A stretch of 64,000 nt of DNA from positions 620,001 to 684,000 of the forward strand of contig NZ_PVZG01000001.1 in the NCBI RefSeq assembly GCF_003002065.1, in the 5' to 3' direction. Each line of letters starts with the position of its first letter. Position 1 is the first letter of the stretch. Below, in pieces: positions 25,745 through 33,207 of this stretch. The DNA is from Pseudosporangium ferrugineum. GTDB lineage: Bacteria > Actinomycetota > Actinomycetes > Mycobacteriales > Micromonosporaceae. The notes under the pieces are model-generated. The model did no database searches, was not told where the DNA came from, and saw only the letters and a program-made list of their open reading frames with translations. The translations under genes were made by a program, and so were the position numbers.

Positions 25745-27688
25745 TCAGCGCAGCTTAACGTTGAAGATCGGGTCGGCGGCGAGGGTGCGGAACGCGGCGA
25801 GGTTGGCCTTCGTGCTGTCGATGCTGATGTCGCGGTCACCCTCATCGTCGGACTTCGTGTCGAAATACACGATCGCCTTGATGTTCGGACGCTTACGCAG
25901 CTCCGGCAACACACTGTTGAACCCGGCCGTCTTGTCCGTCGCCCTACCGACCCGGTGGTACACACCCCACTCGGCGATCATCAACGGCTTACTCGCGTGC
26001 TTGCTGGTCGCCCAGTCGTAAAAGGTGGGGCCGTTCGGGGCCTTACGGTCCAGCAGATCCGCGAACGTGCCGTAGTGGTAGTAACCCTTCTCCGCGCTGA
26101 CGTAGGAGTCCAGGCCCATCCAGTCGACGACGTCGTCACCCGGGTACAGATCCTTCCACCAGGACTGGGCCATCCACTTCTCGTTACCCATGTACGCCAT
26201 CACATTGATCGCGTTGGTCACACCCTTGGCCCGCAGCCGCAGGATGGTGTGGCGGTACATCGCGGCGAAGTCCTTGGCCTCCCAGCCCGAACCCGGCTTG
26301 GCGATCACGTCGTTCTCCGGCTCGTGGTTCAGGACCAGGAAGAACTTCTCCGGGAACGTCGACTGGATCCGCGCGGCGAACCTGTCGATCCGGGCGTCCT
26401 GCTCACCCTTGGCCACCTTCGCCCACGTCGACCCGTACGCGATCTTCCAGTTCAACAGCAACACCCGCGGCTTCGCCGCGTCGCGCGCCATCGCCATCTC
26501 CGACTTCGTCGGGAACGGCTCATCACCCTTGTGATACGCGTGGAAAATACTCGCGGTACGACCACTGAGCTTCTCCCAATCCTTCAACGCCTGGTCACGC
26601 GGCGCGTCGGTGAAACCACCGGCGGCGGCACCCCACAGGACACCGCACGAGGGCACCAGCAGGTCACCGGTCACGCAGTCGCCGGTCGCCGGCGGGGGCA
26701 TGTCCTCGTCCTCGATCGGGGTCGCGGGCGGAGTCGTCGGCGCCGGCGAGGACTGGGTCGGCGGCGTGGTCGGTGCGGGCGCCGGCTGCGACGGGGACGG
26801 CGAGGTGGTCGGCGCGGGGGCGGACTGCGTCGGCGGGGTGCTCGGCACGGGCGCCGGCTGCGACGGGGACGGCTTGGCCGGCGCCGGCGTCGGGGTCGCC
26901 TGCGTCGGGGCCGGCTTCGTCGGCGCGGGAGTGGCCGGGACGGGCTTGGTGGGCGCCGGGGTGGTGGGAGCGGGCTTGGTGGGCGCCGGGGTCGTGGGAG
27001 CGGGCTTGGTGGGCGCCGGGGTCGTGGGAGCGGGCTTGGTGGGCGCCGGGGTCGTGGGACCGGGCTTGGCCGGCGCGGGCTTCGCGGGCTGGGCGGTGGT
27101 GATGATCAGCTCCGGGCCGCCGCCCTTGGCCTCGGACGAGCGGAAGCGCGTGACGCTCGACGCCGACGACCGGACCGCGAAGGAGTAGGCGCCCGGGCCG
27201 GTCACGGCCGTACGCAGGTCGATCGAGACCTCGGCGGCATCGGCGGCGGGGGACGCCGTGCCGGCCGGGGCGCCCGGCTGCGGGGCCGTACGGGCGGTGA
27301 GCTTGCGCTCCGACCAGCCGGCGTCCGCGACCCGGCTGACCGTGACCGGGCCGCCGACGTCGCCGACCGTGATCAGCTTCAGCCGCGCGCCGGTGACCTT
27401 GGCGCCGGCCGGGACCAGGAACTTCAGGTAGGCGATCTTCGAGTCGCGCCCGAGCCGGCCGACCGCCAGCTTGTCCTCGTCACCGAACGTGGCGTCCACG
27501 CGGCCGCTGGAGACGTACGTGTCGTCGGTGGCGGCGAGCTTCAGCTCCGGAGCGGCCGGGGCGGCGGCGGCCGGGGCGGCGGCGGCCGGGGCGGCGGCGG
27601 CCGGGGCGGCGGCGGCCGGGGCGGCGAGCAGGCCGGCGCCGGTGAACACGGCGGCCAGCGCGGTCAGGTGCAGCTTCGAGCGACGCAA
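25745..27688 (-). CDS. Secreted modular GH26 glycoside hydrolase with DNRLRE-type binding domain
   Basis: A 647-aa secreted enzyme. Order: signal peptide (~1-25) leading into Ala/Pro repeats, a DNRLRE/CBM96-like beta-sandwich (~48-205), a Pro/Thr/Lys linker (~210-350) built from decapeptide repeats such as APTKPAPTTP, and a GH26 catalytic domain (~375-645). The likely acid/base is the Glu in LNHEPEND (about residue 456), and the nucleophile the Glu in MIAEWGVY (about 573). GH26 enzymes are mannanases, but also beta-1,3-xylanases or lichenases. TTG 27688 is chosen because GGAG lies 6 bases upstream; the earlier ATG (27814) has no signal peptide at its start. Confidence 0.82.
   Translation of the reverse strand: MRRSKLHLTALAAVFTGAGLLAAPAAAAPAAAAPAAAAPAAAAPAAPELKLAATDDTYVSSGRVDATFGDEDKLAVGRLGRDSKIAYLKFLVPAGAKVTGARLKLITVGDVGGPVTVSRVADAGWSERKLTARTAPQPGAPAGTASPAADAAEVSIDLRTAVTGPGAYSFAVRSSASSVTRFRSSEAKGGGPELIITTAQPAKPAPAKPGPTTPAPTKPAPTTPAPTKPAPTTPAPTKPAPTTPAPTKPVPATPAPTKPAPTQATPTPAPAKPSPSQPAPVPSTPPTQSAPAPTTSPSPSQPAPAPTTPPTQSSPAPTTPPATPIEDEDMPPPATGDCVTGDLLVPSCGVLWGAAAGGFTDAPRDQALKDWEKLSGRTASIFHAYHKGDEPFPTKSEMAMARDAAKPRVLLLNWKIAYGSTWAKVAKGEQDARIDRFAARIQSTFPEKFFLVLNHEPENDVIAKPGSGWEAKDFAAMYRHTILRLRAKGVTNAINVMAYMGNEKWMAQSWWKDLYPGDDVVDWMGLDSYVSAEKGYYHYGTFADLLDRKAPNGPTFYDWATSKHASKPLMIAEWGVYHRVGRATDKTAGFNSVLPELRKRPNIKAIVYFDTKSDDEGDRDISIDSTKANLAAFRTLAADPIFNVKLR
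26941..27060 (-). repeat. Four 30-bp tandem repeats in the GH26 linker
   Basis: Four copies at 26941, 26971, 27001 and 27031 encode the linker decapeptide (APTKPAPTTP-like). They differ only by a single base in copy 1 and the last base of copy 4. Near-identity at DNA level suggests recent expansion. Copy number could vary between strains. Confidence 0.85.
27556..27624 (-). repeat. 15-bp tandem repeats coding an Ala/Pro segment
   Basis: CCGGGGCGGCGGCGG is repeated four times plus a partial copy (27556-27624). It encodes an APAAA-type repeat just after the signal-peptide core of the GH26 protein. Slippage-prone sequence is expected here. Confidence 0.8.
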
Positions 27689-27814
27689 ATTCTTCTCCCC
27701 CGAGTTGTCCGGCCGCGTCTCGGCCGGGCATGGAGAGAAGATTCCGGGGCGGGCGGTGCGCGGCCGGTGCCCGTACCGGTGCGGGCAGGTTGCGAACCGT
27801 ACGGACGGCGGCAC

Positions 27815-27845
27815 TTGAGGATTTCCCGGCCCGGGGTCCTATGCT
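27815..27845 (+). promoter_or_regulatory. Possible promoter of the dipeptidase gene
   Basis: TTGAGG (27815-27820) and TATGCT (27840-27845) lie 19 bases apart, in the 193-base gap between divergent GH26 and dipeptidase genes. The hexamers fit weakly. No other signal is seen in this gap. Confidence 0.3.
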
Positions 27846-27881
27846 TCGGGCCGTAGATCATCGCCGTACGGAGGGGTTCCT

Positions 27882-29093
27882 GTGACCGACATCGGCGCCG
27901 TCCTGGCGGCCATGCCCGTGGTCGACGGGCACAACGACCTGCCCTCGCGGCTGCGGACGCACGCCGGGTACCGGGTCGACGGCCTCGCCGCCGGCCGCAC
28001 GGAGTTCCACACCGACCTGGCCCGGCTGCGCTCCGGCGGGGTGGGCGGGCAGTTCTGGTCCGTGTACGTCCCCTCCGACCTGCCCGAGCCCGAGGCGGTG
28101 GCGGCGACGATGGAGCAGATCGACGCGGTGTACCGGCTGGTGGCGGCGTACCCGGACGACCTGGCGATCGCGTACACCTCGGCGGACGTCACGGCGGCGA
28201 TCGGGGCGGGACGGATCGCGTCGCTGATCGGCATCGAGGGCGGCCACAGCCTGGGGACCTCGCTCGGCGTGCTGCGCGCCTTCGCCCGGCTCGGGGTCCG
28301 CTACGTCACCCTGACCCACAACCACAACACGGCGTGGGCGGACTCGGCCACCGACGAGCCGCGCAGCGGCGGGCTCAGCGACGAGGGGCGCGCCGTCGTG
28401 GCCGAGATGCAGCGGCTCGGCGTGCTGGTGGACCTCTCCCACGTGGCGGTCACCACCATGCACGCGGCCCTCGACGTCGCGACCGCCCCGGTGATCTTCA
28501 GCCACTCGTCGGCGCGGGCGCTCACCGACCACCGCCGCAACGTGCCCGACGACGTGCTCGCCCGGCTGCGCGGCAACGGCGGCGTGTGCATGGTGACCTT
28601 CGTGCCGCCGTTCGTCTCCGCGGAGGTCGCCGCCTGGACCGTGGCGGCCGACGCCGAATGGCAGCGGCTGGGCCTGGCCGACCCGCTGGGCGGGTGGCCC
28701 CGGGCGCCGCGGCCGGGCGAGGAGATCCCGGCGCGGCCGGAACCGGAGCGGACCCCGGCCGGCGAGGACCCGCCCGCCGAGTTCCGGCCCTGGCTGGCCG
28801 CCAACCCCCGCCCGGAGGCGACGATCGCGCAGGTCGCGGACCATGTCGAGCACGTACGCGAGGTGGCCGGCCCGGACCACGTCGGGATCGGCGGCGACTA
28901 CGACGGCTGCGACCGGCTGCCCGTCGGCCTGGAGGACGTGTCGGGCTACCCGCGGCTGCTCGCCGAGCTGGCGGACCGCGGCTGGACCGCGGCGGAGCTG
29001 GAGAAGCTGACCGGGCGCAACGTGCTGCGGGTGATGCGCGAGGCGGAGGCGCACGCCACCGAGCCGATGTGGCCGGCTACGACTTTGGGCTGA
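27882..29093 (+). CDS. Membrane dipeptidase (peptidase family M19)
   Basis: A 403-aa zinc dipeptidase of the renal dipeptidase family, cleaving dipeptides including D-residue forms. Metal ligands are in VDGHNDLP (HxD), GIEGGHS (Glu), LSHV and FSHSSARA (His), and IGGDYDG (Asp). No signal peptide is visible, so it is probably cytoplasmic. The GTG at 27882 is preceded by GGAGGGG at 5 bases, which fixes the start. It is followed after 73 bases by the polysaccharide deacetylase gene. Confidence 0.93.
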   Translation: MTDIGAVLAAMPVVDGHNDLPSRLRTHAGYRVDGLAAGRTEFHTDLARLRSGGVGGQFWSVYVPSDLPEPEAVAATMEQIDAVYRLVAAYPDDLAIAYTSADVTAAIGAGRIASLIGIEGGHSLGTSLGVLRAFARLGVRYVTLTHNHNTAWADSATDEPRSGGLSDEGRAVVAEMQRLGVLVDLSHVAVTTMHAALDVATAPVIFSHSSARALTDHRRNVPDDVLARLRGNGGVCMVTFVPPFVSAEVAAWTVAADAEWQRLGLADPLGGWPRAPRPGEEIPARPEPERTPAGEDPPAEFRPWLAANPRPEATIAQVADHVEHVREVAGPDHVGIGGDYDGCDRLPVGLEDVSGYPRLLAELADRGWTAAELEKLTGRNVLRVMREAEAHATEPMWPATTLG

Positions 29094-29166
29094 GGCGGCC
29101 CGCGGTTGATCTCCCACCGCAGCCGGATACCGGGGGTTGCGCGCAACAGCGAAGCTGATTCGCATC

Positions 29167-29955
29167 ATGGCAGATCGACGAAGTGTGTTGCGGGGGGCTC
29201 TGCTGGCGGCGGCCGGGCTGGGGGTGGGCGCGGTCGGCGCCGACCGGGTGCCAAGCTGGTGCGGCTGGGACAAGCCGCCGCTCGGCGGCGGCTACGCCGC
29301 GGCGGCGGACCGGCTCGCCGGGCTGACCCGGCCCGAGGTGACGGTGCGCTACTACGTGCAGACCGAGGAACCGGTGGTCGCGTTCACCTTCGACGACGGG
29401 CCCGGCCCGCGGTGGACGCCGATGGTGCTCGACGCCCTCGAGGCGGCGCGGGTGCCGGCCACGTTCTTCATGGTGGGGCGCAACCTCGAGAAGCACGGCG
29501 GCCTGGTGCGCGACCGGCTCGGGCCGCACGAGATCGGCAACCACTCGTGGTCCCACCCGGACCTCGCGACCCTGGACCTGGCCGACGCCGGCACCGAGCT
29601 GAGCCGCACCCACGAGACGATCCAGCGGGTGACCGGGCGGACGCCGACGCTGATGCGGCCGCCGTACGGGCACCTGGGCGGATCCACGCTGCTGGCCGCG
29701 GACTCGCTGGGCTACGACATCGTGCTCTGGTCCGAGCAGATGCGCGAACGCCAGTACCAGGACGACCCGGCCGGGCAGGTCAAGGCGATCGTGGACGCCG
29801 TACGCCCGGGCTCGATCATCCTCGCCCACGACGTCGGCGCCGACCGGCGGCTGGTCGCCCTGCGCCACCTCGGCGAGATGTTCGACGGGCTGAAGCGGCG
29901 CGGCTTCCGCTTCGCCACGGTCAGCGAACTCACCGCCCTGAGCACCCGGCCGTAG
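29167..29955 (+). CDS. Secreted polysaccharide deacetylase (NodB/CE4), Tat signal
   Basis: A 262-aa carbohydrate esterase family 4 enzyme, which removes N- or O-acetyl groups from chitin, peptidoglycan or xylan. It opens with MADRRSVLRG, a twin-arginine-like signal followed by a hydrophobic stretch, indicating Tat export. CE4 motifs are complete: FTFDDGPGP (D76, D77), HSWSH (H126, H130), LMRPPYG and LAHD. ATG 29167 is chosen, although TTG 29137 gives a longer N-terminus. The ribosome site is weak. Its neighbour on the right is a small membrane protein. Confidence 0.9.
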   Translation: MADRRSVLRGALLAAAGLGVGAVGADRVPSWCGWDKPPLGGGYAAAADRLAGLTRPEVTVRYYVQTEEPVVAFTFDDGPGPRWTPMVLDALEAARVPATFFMVGRNLEKHGGLVRDRLGPHEIGNHSWSHPDLATLDLADAGTELSRTHETIQRVTGRTPTLMRPPYGHLGGSTLLAADSLGYDIVLWSEQMRERQYQDDPAGQVKAIVDAVRPGSIILAHDVGADRRLVALRHLGEMFDGLKRRGFRFATVSELTALSTRP

Positions 29956-29983
29956 GCCGCCCGGCCGGGGGTAGGCTCGGGGC

Positions 29984-30250
29984 ATGCCGATCGGTGCCCA
30001 GCCTCCCGGCCGCCGCGGCACGGTCGACGAGCCGTACAGCCCGCTGAACCTGCGCCTCGTCCTCGCCGCGTTCGGCTTCGTCGTGTGCACCGTCCTGTCC
30101 GTGCTCCTGTTCCGCGCCGGCCTGACGATCCCCGGCTGGCTCCTGGCGGCCTGGGCGGCGGTAGCGGCGGCCGACGCGGCGGTGGTCCAGCTCCGCCGCC
30201 GCGCCCGAGCCCGCACCGACGGCGGCCGCGACCACTCGTTGTTCGAGTAG
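29984..30250 (+). CDS. Small two-helix membrane protein (DUF6343-like)
   Basis: An 88-aa protein with two hydrophobic helices (about residues 23-45 and 50-70) and a basic tail (RRRARARTDGGRD). The segment SPLNLRLVLAAFGFVVCTV resembles actinobacterial DUF6343 proteins, though this is recalled family similarity only. GGGG-rich sequence precedes the ATG. Function unknown. Confidence 0.65.
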   Translation: MPIGAQPPGRRGTVDEPYSPLNLRLVLAAFGFVVCTVLSVLLFRAGLTIPGWLLAAWAAVAAADAAVVQLRRRARARTDGGRDHSLFE

Positions 30251-30298
30251 TCGCGTCCTGACCCTTTTGGGCGGTAAGTCCCTGTACCGTTCCGTGCT

Positions 30299-32407
30299 GT
30301 GCGTGCCTCCTTGCGCTTTGCCGCCGCTGTTCTGTTGCTCGTCTCGCCGCTGGTGCCGCCCGCCGGGCCCGGGGTGGCCGCGCCCGGGCGGGACGCGGTG
30401 CCGCTGATCCTCGATGCCCGGGAACCGGCGCGGCGGACGTTCTCCACCGACGGCCTGGAGCGGCGCCGGCCCGGGCTCGCCGCGCCCGGGTTCGCCGCGC
30501 CCGGGGTCCGGCTGGCGGGGGCGGTCACGCCCGCGGCCGGGACGGTGCGGCAGTGGCCCGCGCTCGACGAGGTGAACGGCCGTTTCTACCGCAAGGACTA
30601 CACGCTGCGCGGCGTCGGCGAGCACGTCGAGGTCTGGGTGGCCCGGGACATCGCGTTCCCCGCCGGTGACTGCCGGCCGGCCGCGTCCACGGTGGTGACC
30701 GACGCGCAGGTCGCCTCGCTCGTGCGGGAGTTCGACAGCCGGATCCACCCGCGGGAGACCGCGGCGTTCAGCACTCCACCCGCGCGTGACGGCAGCGATC
30801 CGCAGCTCGCCGGGGACTTCACCGGGGCCGGCGGGCGGACGGTCACGCTCGTCGACAACGTCCGCGACGACAACTTCTACGACTTTCCCGCGTCGGCCAC
30901 GTACGTCGCCGGGTTCTTCTCGGCGCAGCTCAACGACCTGGTCGACCGCAACGTCATGACGATCGACGCGTACGACTGGCAGCACCGCACCGGAGCGACC
31001 CCGCCCGACGAGCCGACCGGCGACCTCTGCACGAGCCGCCCGGCGCGGCCCCGGATGTACGAGGGGACGTTCGCCCACGAGTGGCAGCACCTGCTCCAGC
31101 ACTACACCGACCCGGACGAGGAACAGTGGCTCGACGAGGGCCTGTCCGACTACGCGCAGAGCCTCGTGGGTTACGCCGACACCACGGCCACGGTGCATCA
31201 GCGGGGCGCCGACACCCACCTGGTGTGCTTCCAGGGCTTCGCCGTCGTACGGACCGCCTTCAACACCAACCCGCGCGAGTGCGGCGGGGCGCAGAACTCG
31301 CTGAACCTGTGGAACGAGGGTGAGCCCGCCGAGGTGCTCGCCGACTACGGGCACGCGTACCAGTTCCTGCTGTATCTGCACGACCGGTTCGGGCCGGGGG
31401 TGCTGTCGCGGCTGCACCGCGACGGCCGCCACCGGGGGCTCGCCGCGGTCCGGGCGGCTCTCGGCCCGGACGTGCGCCTGGCCGGCGTCCTGCACGACTT
31501 CCAGACGATGACGCTGGTCGACAAGGTCGCCGGGGACGGCACGGCGGTGGGCGTACCCCGGGAGCGGGTGACCGCGCCGAGCCTGCGCTCCACGGTGAAC
31601 CTCGCGAACCCGGCGTCGTACGACCGGCCCGGTGCGGCCCCGAACGGCGCCGACTACGTGCGGCTGCGGGGTGCGGACGGGCGGGCGCTGCGCGGGGCGG
31701 AGCTCCGGTCGGTGGTGTTCCGGGGCGCCCGGACGCTGCCGCCGCTCCCGCTGACGTGGACGGTCCGCGACGGCGCCCTGTTCTCCGGCGACGCGAGCGG
31801 CACCGACGCCGCGGCGGTGCTGGCGGTGAAGGTGCCGGCCCGCGGGGCGACGCTCACCCTGCGCGCCCGGTACGGCGCCGAGAAGGGCTACGACTACGGC
31901 TATGTGACAGTGTCGGCGGACGGCGGGCGGACGTACCGGGCCGTAGCCGGCGACCGGACCGTGGCGGGACCCCTCGGCCCCGGCGTCACCGGGAGCACCG
32001 ACGGCTTCGAGCGGCACACCTACGACCTTTCCGCGTACGCCGGCAGGCGCGTCCTCCTCGGCTTCCGCTACGTCAGCGACGCCGGCGTGAACGAGGGCGG
32101 CTGGTACGTCGACGACGTCGCGCTCGGCGGCCGGACCCTCAGCGACGGCTCCTCACTGCGCGGCTTCCGGTCGCCCACGCAGATCGCGCCCGTGCCGGTG
32201 CACGCGTGGGCTGCCCGGCTGGTCGGTCTCGACGAGGCGGGGCGGCGCGTCCGGCAGGTGCCCGTGGAGCGGTTCGCGCTGCTGCGGGCGTACCCGAAGG
32301 TGGTCGCGGTGATCGCCTACGACGAGCCGACCGGCGAGCTCGACCGGTACGCGCCCTACACGCTGACCGTGAACGGGGTCGTGCAGCCGGGCGGCGGCCA
32401 GCCGTGA
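30299..32407 (+). CDS. Secreted zinc metalloprotease (immune inhibitor A/M6-like)
   Basis: A 702-aa exported protein with signal peptide (~1-27). The zinc site HEWQH (H260, E261, H264) sits in TFAHEWQHLLQHY, followed by QWLDEGLSDYAQS, which supplies the third ligand candidate. The catalytic part (~90-420) resembles bacterial immune inhibitor A-like proteases. The C-terminal half is beta-rich, with YDYGYVTVSADGGRTY and GWYVDDVAL typical of the MAM/immune-inhibitor jelly roll. The start is GTG 30299, giving a normal signal peptide. It probably degrades external protein. The upstream gap is short and no promoter was recognised. Confidence 0.8.
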   Translation: MRASLRFAAAVLLLVSPLVPPAGPGVAAPGRDAVPLILDAREPARRTFSTDGLERRRPGLAAPGFAAPGVRLAGAVTPAAGTVRQWPALDEVNGRFYRKDYTLRGVGEHVEVWVARDIAFPAGDCRPAASTVVTDAQVASLVREFDSRIHPRETAAFSTPPARDGSDPQLAGDFTGAGGRTVTLVDNVRDDNFYDFPASATYVAGFFSAQLNDLVDRNVMTIDAYDWQHRTGATPPDEPTGDLCTSRPARPRMYEGTFAHEWQHLLQHYTDPDEEQWLDEGLSDYAQSLVGYADTTATVHQRGADTHLVCFQGFAVVRTAFNTNPRECGGAQNSLNLWNEGEPAEVLADYGHAYQFLLYLHDRFGPGVLSRLHRDGRHRGLAAVRAALGPDVRLAGVLHDFQTMTLVDKVAGDGTAVGVPRERVTAPSLRSTVNLANPASYDRPGAAPNGADYVRLRGADGRALRGAELRSVVFRGARTLPPLPLTWTVRDGALFSGDASGTDAAAVLAVKVPARGATLTLRARYGAEKGYDYGYVTVSADGGRTYRAVAGDRTVAGPLGPGVTGSTDGFERHTYDLSAYAGRRVLLGFRYVSDAGVNEGGWYVDDVALGGRTLSDGSSLRGFRSPTQIAPVPVHAWAARLVGLDEAGRRVRQVPVERFALLRAYPKVVAVIAYDEPTGELDRYAPYTLTVNGVVQPGGGQP

Positions 32408-32441
32408 CACGTTGACACTGTCATATTGACAGTGTCACTAT
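32405..32441 (+). promoter_or_regulatory. Palindromic promoter/operator of the MerR-VIT/VWA operon
   Basis: Perfect 11-bp arms TGACACTGTCA (32413-32423) and TGACAGTGTCA (32427-32437) flank TAT. Each arm is itself a small palindrome, and an extra TGACAC (32405-32410) lies upstream. The same stretch holds -35 TTGACA (32412-32417) and -10 CACTAT (32436-32441), spaced 18 bases. An operator between -35 and -10 is the classic MerR arrangement, and autoregulation is likely. A transcript start near 32448 would give a leaderless mRNA from ATG 32449. Confidence 0.65.
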
Positions 32442-33207
32442 GGTCGTCATGTGGACGATGGACGAGCTGGTCGAGCGGGTGCGCCGGGCGCTGGCCGCCG
32501 AATACCCCGGCGCGCCCAACGGCCGGGTCCGCGACGTGCCCGACCGGCGGGCCATCCGGTGGTACACCACCATCGGCCTGGTCGACCGCCCGTCCGGCAT
32601 GCGCGGGCGCACCGCCCTCTACGGCCCCCGGCACCTGATGCAGCTGGTGGCGCTCAAGCGGCGCCAGGCGCAGGGCCACTCGCTGGCCGCGATCCAGGCG
32701 GAGCTGGCCGGCGCCGACGACGCCGACCTCGCCACCGCGGCCCGGGTGCCCGCGGAGCTCCTCGACGGCGCGGCCGACCTCCCGCCCGCCGAGCTTCTGC
32801 CTCCCGGGCTTTCGCCCGCTGAGCTCTCGCCCGCTGAGCTCTCGCCTGCCGCGCTCTCGTCTGCCGAGCGGGCGCCGGAGTTGCTCGCCGGCCTCGTCGA
32901 GCCGACGCCCGCCGCACCCACCGCACCCGCACCCACCGCACCCGCACCCGCCGCACCCGCGCCCGCCGCACCCGCCGCACCCGCCGCGCCGGCGCGGCCA
33001 CGGTTCTGGGCGACGCCGCCCGCTCCGGCGCCGGTCCGGGAGGTGGGCGGGGTCGATCTGGGTGGCGGCGCGATCCTGGTCCTTCCCGTACGCCCGGAGC
33101 CCGCCGACCACCGCGACATAGCCGCCGCCGCCCGACCCCTGCTCGACCTGCTGGCCGCCCGCGGGCTGCTGGATTCCGCCCGTACCGATGATGGGAGCCC
33201 GTCATGA
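32440..33207 (+). CDS. MerR family transcriptional regulator
   Basis: A 255-aa (or 252-aa from ATG 32449) regulator. The N-terminal helix-turn-helix (about 5-80) has RVRDVPDRRAIRWYTTIGLVDRP and the GRTALYGPRHLMQL second helix pair. The C-terminal part is unusual, with Pro/Ala/Leu/Ser repeats (LSPAELSPAEL) and a long APTAPAPAAP stretch before a conserved-looking end, GGVDLGGGAILVLPV. It overlaps the next gene by ATGA. ATG 32449 is the better start if the message is leaderless. It likely regulates its own operon through the palindrome at its promoter. Confidence 0.82.
   Translation: MVVMWTMDELVERVRRALAAEYPGAPNGRVRDVPDRRAIRWYTTIGLVDRPSGMRGRTALYGPRHLMQLVALKRRQAQGHSLAAIQAELAGADDADLATAARVPAELLDGAADLPPAELLPPGLSPAELSPAELSPAALSSAERAPELLAGLVEPTPAAPTAPAPTAPAPAAPAPAAPAAPAAPARPRFWATPPAPAPVREVGGVDLGGGAILVLPVRPEPADHRDIAAAARPLLDLLAARGLLDSARTDDGSPS

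Noticed and set aside
27689..27814. Upstream ATG (27814) for the GH26 gene
   Set aside because: It places the hydrophobic signal 50 residues in and has no ribosome site, while TTG 27688 has GGAG upstream.
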